Assembly: GCA_003134685.1 (NCBI GenBank)
Contig: PLCA01000016.1
Location: forward strand, 118,406 to 182,405
Reading direction: 5' to 3'
DNA length: 64,000 nt
Origin: Gemmatimonadota bacterium
Lineage (GTDB): Bacteria > Gemmatimonadota > Gemmatimonadetes > Gemmatimonadales > Gemmatimonadaceae
Positions 25,599 to 33,616 of the stretch are shown piece after piece. The notes beneath the pieces are model-generated. The model had not been told where the DNA came from. It did not search any database and worked only from the letters and a program-made list of their open reading frames with translations. Made by a program: the position numbers and the translations under genes. Position 1 is the first letter of the stretch, and each line of letters starts with the position of its first letter.

Positions 25599-27041
25599 AT
25601 GACACTTGCAAAACGAAAGATAACCGTCCTGCCAGGCGATGGAATCGGCCCGGAGGTCGTTGAATCAGCCCTCGAGATCATAAAGGCTACCGGTACCTCC
25701 GTCGAGTTCGAGAAATGTGAGGCGGGCGCGCGCGCATTCCAGAAGGGAGTCGTCACCGGAATCCCCAAGGAAACGATCGAGTCGATCGAGCGCACCCGCG
25801 TTGTGCTCAAGGGCCCCCTCGAGACCCCAATCGGCTATGGCAGCAGAAGCGCCAACGTCACCCTTCGCACCCTGTTCGAGACGTATGGCAACATCCGCCC
25901 GGTTCGCGAGCTGCCCGGGGTTCAAACGGCCTTCACCGGACGCAAGCTCGATATCGTGATCGTCCGCGAGAACATCGAGGATCTCTACGCCGGCATCGAG
26001 TACATGCAGACGCCGGGCGTGGCCGAGAGCCTCAAGTTGATCTCGCGCGAAGGCTGCGAGAAGATCGTCAAGCTCGCGTTCGCGTTCGCGATCGCCGAGG
26101 GACGCAAGCGCGTCCACTGCGCGACCAAGGCGAACATCATGAAGCTCACCGAAGGACTGCTCCAGCACACGTTCGAGGAGTTCGCTCCGAGGTATCCCGC
26201 CATCGAATCCAGGCACATCCTGATCGACAATTGCGCTCACCAGCTCGCCATGCGTCCAGAGCAGTTCGATGTCATCGTCACGACGAACATGAACGGCGAC
26301 ATTCTGAGCGATCTCACCTCAGGCCTCACCGGCGGGCTCGGCTTCGCACCCTCGGCGAACCTCGGCAACGACGTCTCCATCTACGAGGCAGTACACGGCT
26401 CCGCGCCTGATATCGCCGGAAAGAACAAGGCAAACCCGACCGCGCTCATCCTGAGCGCGGCGATGATGCTGCGCCAGATCGGCGAAGGCAAAGCGGCGAA
26501 CGATGTCGAGCAGGCAGTTCTCGTGACGCTGGAGAGTGGAATGCGCACCAGCGACATGATGGGCGCGGACAAGCCGGCGACGACGACGGAATTCACGCAG
26601 GCCGTGATCGCCAACCTCGGGAAGCGCTCGAAAGTCAGCCAGCCCAAGGAATACAAGAAGGTCGAGCTGCCCCCGCCGCAGCTCGGAGTCAACGTGGTCC
26701 CCGCAAAGAGCCGGCGCCTGACAGGGCTCGACATTTATATCGAGTCGGATCTCGATCCCGCAAAATTGGCGGAAGATCTGGAGAAGCTGACCCCGAGCTC
26801 GCCATTCAAGCTGCAAATGATCACGAATCGCGGCGCGATGGTCTTTCCGGCGAGCGGCCGCCGCGTATCGCTCGTCGATCACTTCCGGTGCAGGTTCGTG
26901 CTCAGAGAGACACGAGCGAATTTTGGAGACTCCGAGATTCTCTCGCTGCTCGGTACCGTCGGCGCACAGCACCGGTGGATGCACATCGAGAAGCTACAGG
27001 AATTCGACGGCGAGCCCGCATTCTCCAGGTCGCAGGTCTAG
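25599..27041 (+). CDS. icd: Isocitrate dehydrogenase with C-terminal extension
   Basis: 480 aa beta-decarboxylating dehydrogenase converting isocitrate to 2-oxoglutarate in the TCA cycle. It opens KITVLPGDGIGPEVVESALE; the substrate-binding RPVRELPGVQT and IVRENIEDLYAGIEY, TKANIMKLTEGL, and the metal-binding DILSDLTSGLTGGLGFAPSA and YEAVHGSAPDIAGKNKANPT segments are all present. About 145 residues beyond the catalytic domain form an extra C-terminal domain (GLDIYIESDLDPAKLAEDLE), as in the longer IDH type known from Thermus and Rickettsia. Whether it uses NAD or NADP I cannot tell from the sequence; the coenzyme is NADP in several relatives. The tRNA lies 36 bases upstream. Confidence 0.94.
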   Translation: MTLAKRKITVLPGDGIGPEVVESALEIIKATGTSVEFEKCEAGARAFQKGVVTGIPKETIESIERTRVVLKGPLETPIGYGSRSANVTLRTLFETYGNIRPVRELPGVQTAFTGRKLDIVIVRENIEDLYAGIEYMQTPGVAESLKLISREGCEKIVKLAFAFAIAEGRKRVHCATKANIMKLTEGLLQHTFEEFAPRYPAIESRHILIDNCAHQLAMRPEQFDVIVTTNMNGDILSDLTSGLTGGLGFAPSANLGNDVSIYEAVHGSAPDIAGKNKANPTALILSAAMMLRQIGEGKAANDVEQAVLVTLESGMRTSDMMGADKPATTTEFTQAVIANLGKRSKVSQPKEYKKVELPPPQLGVNVVPAKSRRLTGLDIYIESDLDPAKLAEDLEKLTPSSPFKLQMITNRGAMVFPASGRRVSLVDHFRCRFVLRETRANFGDSEILSLLGTVGAQHRWMHIEKLQEFDGEPAFSRSQV

Positions 27042-27070
27042 CGACTCGCATCCTTTCGTGTCTGAGCTCT

Positions 27071-27270
27071 GAAATGCAACTGAACGGGCGGGAGGCGTCA
27101 GTAGTAGGGGCACCAGTTTGTTAGTTCACTACGCCGGGACTTATCTCGGTAGAGTCACGACACAAGCAACTGCTTGTGCCCAGAATGCCACAGAGGCAAG
27201 TCCCGGCGTCGTGAACCAAACAACTGGCAGCTTACCTACTGGGGCCTCCCGCCCGTTCAGTTGCATTCTC
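27071..27270. repeat. 200-bp imperfect palindrome (MITE-like element or structured RNA)
   Basis: The outer arms 27073-27096 and 27244-27267 are perfectly complementary over 24 bp; a second perfect 12-bp arm (27131-27142 / 27198-27209) lies inside, and the 34-base stretches between them pair at 21 positions without gaps. The 55-base apical region contains a further hairpin (CACAAGCA/TGCTTGTG, 27161-27178). The whole spacer between icd and the amidase thus folds into one rod about 70 bp long. I see no terminal duplication and no second copy in the window. It may be a miniature inverted-repeat element, or a leader RNA of the amidase gene, whose start follows 33 bases later. Confidence 0.7.
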
Positions 27271-27302
27271 ACGAGAGCCATTCTCCTCAAGGATCCCTAA
27301 TC

Positions 27303-29066
27303 ATGGAAAAAGTCGATCGCCGTCACTTCATGGGCTACTTCGCGGGTGTCGGGCTCGGCTCGACGCTATTTCCGGGCGTGTTGTGGGCGAAGATCGCCGC
27401 CGGGGCGGACATCACCGTCGATACGATTGCCAGCGCGGAGGAAGTAGCGGGGATCCATTTCGATGCAGCCGAGCGCGAGCTGATGCTCGATGGCCTCAAG
27501 CAGCAGGAGCAGCGAATCGAGGCTCTGCACAAGGTCGCCCTTCCAAATTCGGTGAGCCCCGCCATCGTGTTCGATCCGTTGCCGCCGGGAAAGAAGATTT
27601 TGCCCGAAGCGCGCCGGCCGATGGTCAGAAGCAAGGTCGCCCACCGCGCCGTACCGGCTGACCTCGACGAGCTCGCGTTTCTCCCGGTGACAGAATTGTC
27701 GGAGCTGGTGCGTCGCAAGCGCGTCACATCCGTTCAGCTGACGCAGATGTACCTCGCGCGGCTGAAGAAATACGACCCGGTTCTCAAGTGTGTGATCACC
27801 CTTACGGATGACCGTGCGCTCAGGCAGGCCCATGCCGCCGACGCCGAGATTGCGCGCGGCAACTATCGCGGGCCGCTGCACGGGATTCCGTGGGGCGCGA
27901 AAGATCTTCTCGCCGTCCGCGGTTACAAGACGACATGGGGCGCCGGCCCGTTCAAGGAGCAGGTTATTGACGCCGACGCCACAGTCGTGCAGCGGCTCGA
28001 CGCAGCCGGCGCCGTGCTCGTCGCGAAGCTGACACTGGGCGAGCTCGCGCAGGGTGACATCTGGTTTGGTGCCACCACGAAAAATCCGTGGAAGGTGGAC
28101 CAGGGGTCGAGCGGATCGTCCGCCGGCCCCGCGTCAGCGACGGCCGCGGGCCTCGTCGGTTTCGCGATTGGAAGCGAGACGCTCGGATCGATCTCCTCGC
28201 CCGCGACGCGCTGCGGGACCACCGGGCTCCGGCCAACGTTCGGCCGGGTGCCGCGCACCGGCGCGATGGCCCTCTCGTGGACGATGGACAAGCTCGGTCC
28301 GCTCTGCCGGAGCGTTGAAGACTGCGCGATCGTGCTCGATGCCATCTACGGACCAGACGGTCAGGACAACAGCGTCATTGCGGCGGGATATCACTGGGAT
28401 GCACAGCTCTCGCCGAAGCAGCTCCGCGTCGGATACGTGAAGTCCGCGTTCGACACGCCGCTGACGGACCCGAGCGACGCCAAGCGGACGATGCACGCCA
28501 CAAAACAGTTCGACGACGCGGCGCTCGATGTGTTCAAGCGGCTGGGGATCAACCTTATTCCGGTCGATCTGCCCGATGTCCCTTACGACGCGATGCGCAT
28601 CATTCTGACTGCGGAAGCCGCCGCGGCGTTCGACGATCTCACGAGATCGAGTCGCGACAATGAGCTCGTACAGCAGGGGAAGTTCGATTGGCCGAACACC
28701 TTCCGGACGTCGCGCTTCATTCCCGCCGTCGATTATGTAAACGCCAATCGTCTGCGGTCGATCGCTATCCAGAAATGGGACGACCTCATGCGCACCGTCG
28801 ACGTGATCGTTACGCCTACCGGTGCTGCGAATCTCTCCCAGCTGGTCGCGACGAATCTCACCGGACATCCAGCCGTGATCCTTCCGAACGGATTCCGCGA
28901 CGATGGCACTCCCGTCTCACTGACTTTCCTGGGCGGACTGTTCGAGGAATCGAAGTTGCTGGCGGTGGCGCGGGCGTATCAGGAGGCGACCGGATTCCAT
29001 CTGAAGCATCCGGTCGTTCCGCTGACTCCGCCCGCCCCGCCTGCTGCACCTCCACCGGCGGCCTGA
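27303..29066 (+). CDS. Exported amidase-signature-family hydrolase
   Basis: 587 aa. A twin-arginine-like leader (VDRRHFMGYFAGVGLGSTLF) suggests export in a folded state. After a 120-residue pre-domain comes the amidase-signature core: Lys200 in LHGIPWGAKDLLAV, Ser272 in DQGSSGSSAGPASA and Ser296 in SETLGSISSPATRCG form the Lys-cisSer-Ser triad; GLRPTFGRVPRTGAM follows. The C-terminus ends in a Pro/Ala tail. The substrate could be an amide, a peptide or a small ester. Start ATG 27303 is preceded by AAGGATCC. The acetyltransferase follows immediately (GTG directly after its stop). Confidence 0.9.
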   Translation: MEKVDRRHFMGYFAGVGLGSTLFPGVLWAKIAAGADITVDTIASAEEVAGIHFDAAERELMLDGLKQQEQRIEALHKVALPNSVSPAIVFDPLPPGKKILPEARRPMVRSKVAHRAVPADLDELAFLPVTELSELVRRKRVTSVQLTQMYLARLKKYDPVLKCVITLTDDRALRQAHAADAEIARGNYRGPLHGIPWGAKDLLAVRGYKTTWGAGPFKEQVIDADATVVQRLDAAGAVLVAKLTLGELAQGDIWFGATTKNPWKVDQGSSGSSAGPASATAAGLVGFAIGSETLGSISSPATRCGTTGLRPTFGRVPRTGAMALSWTMDKLGPLCRSVEDCAIVLDAIYGPDGQDNSVIAAGYHWDAQLSPKQLRVGYVKSAFDTPLTDPSDAKRTMHATKQFDDAALDVFKRLGINLIPVDLPDVPYDAMRIILTAEAAAAFDDLTRSSRDNELVQQGKFDWPNTFRTSRFIPAVDYVNANRLRSIAIQKWDDLMRTVDVIVTPTGAANLSQLVATNLTGHPAVILPNGFRDDGTPVSLTFLGGLFEESKLLAVARAYQEATGFHLKHPVVPLTPPAPPAAPPPAA

Positions 29067-29693
29067 GTGAAGCGAGGCAGCCCCGCCCTCGAGCCGGTAG
29101 TCCTCGAAGGAAGCATCGTGCGTCTCGAGCCGATGACGCTCGAGCATCATGCGCGACTCACCGAGATCGGACTCGATCCCGAGATCTGGCGTCTCACGGT
29201 CGTCGCCATTCGAACTTCGGAAGAGATGCGCGGATACATGGAATCCGGGATTCAGCTGCAGAGTGAGGGTACGAGCCTGCCGTTCGTCACGATCGAGCGC
29301 TCCTCGGGTCGCGTCGTCGGCAGCACTCGCTTCGGCAACTACGATCCCGCAAATCGCCGCATCGAAATCGGCTGGACCTGGCTCGCGCGTCCGTGGCAGC
29401 GGACCGCGGTCAACACCGAAGCTAAGTATCTGATGCTGTCTCACGCATTCGAGAGGCTCGGCTGCGTCAGAGTCGAGTTCAAGACCGACGTGCTGAACTC
29501 GCCCTCACGCAAGGCAATGCTGCGCATCGGCGCGACAGAGGAGGGAGTTCTTCGCAAGCACACGCTGATGTGGACCGGGCGGTACCGGGACAGCATCTAC
29601 TACAGCATACTCGACGAAGAGTGGCCGCAGGTGAAAGAACAGCTCGAGAAAATGCTCGTGCGTCGTCAGGGTCCAGCCGCGGCACGCGATTGA
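29067..29693 (+). CDS. GNAT-family N-acetyltransferase (RimJ/RimL-like)
   Basis: 208 aa. LEGSIVRLEPMTLEHHARLT is the standard start of RimL-type enzymes; RVVGSTRFGNYDPANRRIEI leads to the acetyl-CoA segment GWTWLARPWQRTAVNTEAKY (in place of the typical Q/RxxGxG/A), and VEFKTDVLNSPSRKAMLRIG with RIGATEEGVLRKH closes the fold. It probably acetylates an N-terminal or small-molecule amine. GTG 29067 is directly adjacent to the amidase stop, so the pair is co-translated. Confidence 0.85.
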   Translation: MKRGSPALEPVVLEGSIVRLEPMTLEHHARLTEIGLDPEIWRLTVVAIRTSEEMRGYMESGIQLQSEGTSLPFVTIERSSGRVVGSTRFGNYDPANRRIEIGWTWLARPWQRTAVNTEAKYLMLSHAFERLGCVRVEFKTDVLNSPSRKAMLRIGATEEGVLRKHTLMWTGRYRDSIYYSILDEEWPQVKEQLEKMLVRRQGPAAARD

Positions 29694-29710
29694 GCTTTTC
29701 TATGAGGCGA

Positions 29711-30475
29711 TCACGGCGAGAACGAGAACTCGAGCTTCAAGTACGTCGCCGATTCCCGGCTCGCGTAGATGGGACCGCCGACCGACTTGTAGCCGATTGC
29801 GCCCGTGGTCCTGAAGTGGGGAGTCCACGAATATTCGAGAGTGGGCCCGGCCTGGAAGGAATTGCTCTTTCGCAAATCCTTGCCGCCACCCTGCCCAACG
29901 ACCTCGGCGCCAATGCGCGCCGGATGCCTGGCTGAGTGGCCGAACGGAACTGAGGCGCGCCCGCGCGCCCACACGTACTGGCTGCCGAAATTGTAGTTGG
30001 ACAGGAGCTGCGTGTGGAGCGGACGGGTGCCCGTTCCGCTGTGATATGCGCCAAAGCTCGCGGTCGCGCCGCTCGCGCCACCGCCTTCGGCTCCGGGCGC
30101 GCCGGGATCTTCGTTGTTGACGAATGCGTAGCCGGCACCGAATGAGACACCGCTCCTGCGGCCTGCGTATGCGAGTCCGAGCGTTGGCGACCACGCGCTC
30201 AGCGTTCTGTTCGAATTGGGTATCGTGGGGGAGAAAACATAGTCGAGGTAGTAGCCGTTGACGTTGAAGTATGGGGTCCAGCCCAGGCCACCCATGCCGA
30301 CATACATCCCGAGCAGATAGAAATCGCTATGGCGCGTATCGAGCTCGGTCGAGCCGTAGAACGATGGGTGAAAATCCGATACGGATCTCTGCGCCTCGGC
30401 CTTTTGGGCAAAGGTCGTGAGACCCACGATTGTTGCAAGCGCGATAAACGCATTCTGATGTGTTTTGAGTCTCAT
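29711..30475 (-). CDS. Secreted outer-membrane beta-barrel-like protein
   Basis: 254 aa with a signal peptide (FIALATIVGLTTFAQKAEAQ). The mature chain alternates short beta strands with Gly/Asn/Tyr-rich turns (YLLGMYVGMGGLGWTPYFNV, GLAYAGRRSGVSFGAGYAFV) and ends in YLKLEFSFSP with a C-terminal aromatic, as in outer-membrane barrels. A Gly/Ala loop (GAPGAEGGGASG) sits in the middle. No family recognised. It converges with the acetyltransferase, and its 5' side opens into the 376-base spacer before the cupin gene. Confidence 0.72.
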   Translation of the reverse strand: MRLKTHQNAFIALATIVGLTTFAQKAEAQRSVSDFHPSFYGSTELDTRHSDFYLLGMYVGMGGLGWTPYFNVNGYYLDYVFSPTIPNSNRTLSAWSPTLGLAYAGRRSGVSFGAGYAFVNNEDPGAPGAEGGGASGATASFGAYHSGTGTRPLHTQLLSNYNFGSQYVWARGRASVPFGHSARHPARIGAEVVGQGGGKDLRKSNSFQAGPTLEYSWTPHFRTTGAIGYKSVGGPIYASRESATYLKLEFSFSP

Positions 30476-30851
30476 TGTTCATCTCTCGGTTGTAGTCCCA
30501 TCGACTCATGACGCGCGGTCCGCGCGTGAATCCTCTAAGTAGGACGCGCGGCCGGAAACGCGGAAACTCAATTCCGGTACCGAGCCGAAGCGACGGCAGA
30601 GCTCTGGATGAAATGAGGCGTCCTGACTAACCCGGACAGCGCCCTCGAATCGACTCGGACCGACGCAAGCTCTCCAGCGAAGAGCTCGCCCATTCGGAAA
30701 GTATTTCGCTAGTTTTGGCGTGCGTCTTAATCGACGCGAAGCTGACCACAGGATCGCCGACGCGCGGTCCATCACCAACGAACGCCGCATCACGATTGCG
30801 CCGCCCGGTTGTCGGCGTGAACGGCGGATGGTTGACACGAAGGAGCCCTGA
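30476..30851. other. Spacer between divergent genes
   Basis: 376 bases between the beta-barrel gene (minus) and the cupin gene (plus). I find no convincing gene: the one longer minus-strand frame is Arg/Ser-rich and has no ribosome site. It should hold both promoters, and AAGGAG stands just before the cupin start. Confidence 0.5.
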
Positions 30852-31226
30852 ATGGCTGCAAAGAGCGAATGTACTTTCTACCGCTGGGACTCGATGAAGA
30901 AGGAGCGCGTCTCAGACATGCTCGAGCGCCGGCTGATCACGGGCGATCGCATGATGCTCGCGCAGGTGTATCTCAAGAAAGGGTGCATCGTGCCCAAGCA
31001 CTCGCACGATAATGAGCAGCTCACCTACATCCTCGAGGGCGCGCTGAGGTTCTGGATTGGCGACGACGGAGCCGAGGAGATTGTCGTTCGCGCCGGCGAA
31101 GTGTTGCTCATCCCTTCGCAGGTGCCGCACAAGGCTGAGGCGCTCGAGGAGACTCTCGACGTCGACATCTTCAGCCCCCCGCGTCAAGACTGGCTGGACA
31201 AGAAAGACGATTACCTGAGGCGCTAA
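30852..31226 (+). CDS. Single-domain cupin protein
   Basis: 124 aa. Cupin motif 1 is GCIVPKHSHDNEQLTYILEG (two His and a Glu as metal ligands); motif 2 is GEVLLIPSQVPHKAEALEET with the last His. The fold is a metal-binding beta barrel; substrate unknown. AAGGAG lies seven bases before the ATG. It is followed three bases after its stop by the SDR gene, so both probably belong to one small-molecule pathway. Confidence 0.87.
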   Translation: MAAKSECTFYRWDSMKKERVSDMLERRLITGDRMMLAQVYLKKGCIVPKHSHDNEQLTYILEGALRFWIGDDGAEEIVVRAGEVLLIPSQVPHKAEALEETLDVDIFSPPRQDWLDKKDDYLRR

Positions 31227-31229
31227 CCC

Positions 31230-32021
31230 TTGGACCTCGGTCTTCGCGGCAAGGTCGCGCTCGTATCGGCCAGCAGCAAAGGGCTCGGCCGCGCGATCGC
31301 CGAAGAGCTGGCGGCTGAAGGAGCGAATCTCGTCATCTGCTCGCGGGGCCCGGAGGCGCTGCGCCAGACCGCGGAATCGATCCGTAAGAGCTCGGGTGTC
31401 ACGGTCGTGGACGTCGCGGCCGATGTTTCCGAGCAATCGGGAATCGATCGCATCGTAAAAGCGGCGCTCGACAAATTCGGAAAGGTCGACATCCTCGTCA
31501 CAAACTCGGGGGGCCCGCCGAGCGGACCGTTCGAAAGCCTGACGCCAGAGATGTGGGACGCGGCCTCGCGACTGCTCCTCACGAGCGCGGTCGGACTCGC
31601 GCGCGCCATCCTGCCGGGAATGAAGGAGAGGCGGTGGGGACGGATTCTCAACGTGACCTCGATCGCGGTCAAGCAGCCGATCGAGGGACTGATGCTCTCG
31701 AACAGCCTGCGCGCGGCGGTCACCGGATTCGCGCGCACACTCGCAAATGAAGTAGCTCCGTTCAAGGTCACGGTGAACTGCATTTTGCCAGGCTACACTC
31801 GCACGGATCGTGTCGAGGAGCTGGCTCGTGCCGCCGGCGAAAGATCCGGCGCTTCAGCGAAGGACACCTTCGCTAAATGGGAAAAGGAGATTCCAATGGG
31901 CCGGCTCGGCGAGCCCCGCGAATTCGCCGCACTCGCCGCATTCCTGGTCTCGGAGCGCGCGAGCTACATCACCGGCAGCTCGATCGCGGTCGACGGAGGC
32001 TGGATCCGCTCTCTCGTGTAG
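31230..32021 (+). CDS. Short-chain dehydrogenase/reductase-like protein with altered active site
   Basis: 263 aa Rossmann protein. The nucleotide loop is VALVSASSKGLGRAIAEELA (TG replaced by SA), followed by VTNSGGPP in place of NNAG. The Ser in NVTSIAVKQP is present, but the usual YxxxK is replaced by MLSNSLRAAV, so the catalytic Tyr and Lys are missing. The C-terminus TGSSIAVDGGW is normal. This matches the ketoacyl-reductase-like SDR group known to deviate at both motifs; its reaction is unknown. Start TTG 31230, three bases after the cupin stop. Confidence 0.85.
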   Translation: MDLGLRGKVALVSASSKGLGRAIAEELAAEGANLVICSRGPEALRQTAESIRKSSGVTVVDVAADVSEQSGIDRIVKAALDKFGKVDILVTNSGGPPSGPFESLTPEMWDAASRLLLTSAVGLARAILPGMKERRWGRILNVTSIAVKQPIEGLMLSNSLRAAVTGFARTLANEVAPFKVTVNCILPGYTRTDRVEELARAAGERSGASAKDTFAKWEKEIPMGRLGEPREFAALAAFLVSERASYITGSSIAVDGGWIRSLV

Positions 32022-32198
32022 CGCGACGGAGAGACCGATCGGCCCAGCGTCCGCCCCGGCAGGCGGTCTTCAGTAAATCCAGAGAGCGAGTAAACGCTCG
32101 AGCAACTGGTGACATCTCTTTTGGAGACGATACAATGGAGATATCGCTTGTCACTGCATCCGGGCGCACTGCCCATGCAATCATATATTAGTCTCGCC

Positions 32199-32843
32199 AT
32201 GAGCCGCTTCGACAAAAAAGGGCGCAGCGACGCGGGTTCGCCTTCGAGCATGTCGTACCGCGATCGCGCGGCGTACGCCCGCGACGCGCAGCTGGCGTCG
32301 CTCGCTTCCTCCGGGGACGATTCCGCGTTCACGACTCTCGTCACGCGCTTTCAGCCGGCGGTGTTCCGATGGGCGCTGATGTTCTCGCACGATCCCGACG
32401 AGGCAGAGGACATCACCCAGGAAGTCTTCGTTCGGACGTACCGCGAGCTCGGTACGTATCGCTCCGACGGATCGCTCGAAGCGTGGCTGTACAGGATCAC
32501 GCGAAGAGCTGCGACTCAAATGCGGCGGACGCGGAAGCGTCGCGACCGCCTCGCGCTGTCGCCCGGCGCCGAACCCCCGCGCGACGTGTATACGACCGAC
32601 CCAGGCGGCCGCGTGGATCGCGAGCGGGCAGCCGGCGTGATTCACGAGCTCTTCTCCGAGCTCCCGCACCGGCAGCGGGAGATATTCGACCTGGTCGACC
32701 TCCAGGGATTTTCCCCGTCTGAAGCTGCCGAGCGGACCGGTATGAAGCCGGTCTCGGTGAGGGCCAATCTCTTCAAGGCGCGCAAGGCTATCCGAGAGGG
32801 CCTGCTCGCCACTCACCCGAGCTATCGAGAGCTGTCCCGATGA
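32199..32843 (+). CDS. ECF-type RNA polymerase sigma factor
   Basis: About 214 aa from ATG 32199 (upstream ATGs at 32175 and 32109 are in frame; none has a good ribosome site). Region 2 spans FTTLVTRFQPAVFRWALMFS with DEAEDITQEVFVRTYRELGT, and SLEAWLYRITRRAATQMRR; region 4 is SELPHRQREIFDLVDLQGFS and SEAAERTGMKPVSVRANLFK. Between them is a basic linker. It is translationally coupled by an ATGA overlap to the zinc-finger protein that follows, the classical sigma/anti-sigma arrangement. Confidence 0.93.
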   Translation: MSRFDKKGRSDAGSPSSMSYRDRAAYARDAQLASLASSGDDSAFTTLVTRFQPAVFRWALMFSHDPDEAEDITQEVFVRTYRELGTYRSDGSLEAWLYRITRRAATQMRRTRKRRDRLALSPGAEPPRDVYTTDPGGRVDRERAAGVIHELFSELPHRQREIFDLVDLQGFSPSEAAERTGMKPVSVRANLFKARKAIREGLLATHPSYRELSR

Positions 32844-33505
32844 CGTGCGACGAATGCCTATCAGAGCTCGCTACCGGCTCGCTGAGGGAGATGCCCTCCG
32901 ACTCCGCGGTGATGCTCCACTGCGCGACCTGTCCCGACTGTTCGCGGCTCACGACGCTTCTCCGCGACAGGGAATACAACGCCGCGAACGTGCTCAACAA
33001 CCTTCCGCCGATGAGCAATCCGATCACGGTGGCGGAGGCGTCCGTCCGCACGGCGCACCGCCGGCGCGTCGGTCGGGTGGTCGTGATGCTGAGCGGCGCC
33101 GCACTCGTTGTTACGATCTGGATCGCCGCGGCGACTACTATTATTCCTGCCCTCAACCACGCGGACGCGACCACGAGCTCGACTCTGCGCACCGAAACGA
33201 TTCCGCTTCGGTGCCTTTCGCCTCAGCAGGCGGCGGACATCATCAATCCATACGTCCGCTCGCGCGGCAGCACTTATTACGTTCCCACCTCGGGGATCTC
33301 CGCCATCACTGTGCGAGGCAACGCCTCGGAGGTTGCGAAGTCCAGAAATCTGATTGGGGAATTCGAGGAAGATCCGGGGGCCGCGTGTCGAAGCACTCCT
33401 GCGGCGATGGCGGAGATCGCTAGGAAGATGGCTGAAGACAAGAGCTCCAAGGACGCCGCACCGGTTATCGCTGGCCAGGCGACGACCGCCCCGAAGAAGA
33501 AATAG
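32840..33505 (+). CDS. Membrane-bound anti-sigma factor with secretin-N-like periplasmic domain
   Basis: 221 aa. The N-terminus has a zinc anti-sigma motif: Cys3/Cys6 and His27-x3-Cys31-x2-Cys34 (MLHCATCPDCSRL). A single transmembrane helix lies at about residues 80-98 (VVVMLSGAALVVTIWIAAAT). The outside part (residues 118-180) reads ETIPLRCLSPQQAADIINPY and ISAITVRGNASEVAKSRNLI, which resembles the short N0/N1 (Secretin_N) modules of secretins and related proteins. It presumably holds the ECF factor at the membrane until an envelope signal arrives. The tail is Lys/Ala-rich. Confidence 0.82.
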   Translation: MTCDECLSELATGSLREMPSDSAVMLHCATCPDCSRLTTLLRDREYNAANVLNNLPPMSNPITVAEASVRTAHRRRVGRVVVMLSGAALVVTIWIAAATTIIPALNHADATTSSTLRTETIPLRCLSPQQAADIINPYVRSRGSTYYVPTSGISAITVRGNASEVAKSRNLIGEFEEDPGAACRSTPAAMAEIARKMAEDKSSKDAAPVIAGQATTAPKKK

Positions 33506-33616
33506 CACCAGGACGATCTATCGGATCGCCGTCGCGACCCAACCCTTACAACCGTAGCGCTGTCTAAGTCTGGGCAACAGCGAGAAGAGTCACCCGCGCC
33601 TTCAACCCGTCTCCAC

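Noticed and set aside
30506-30838. 110-codon minus-strand frame in the spacer before the cupin gene
   Set aside because: Arg/Ser-rich, no ribosome site, and the region must contain the divergent promoters.
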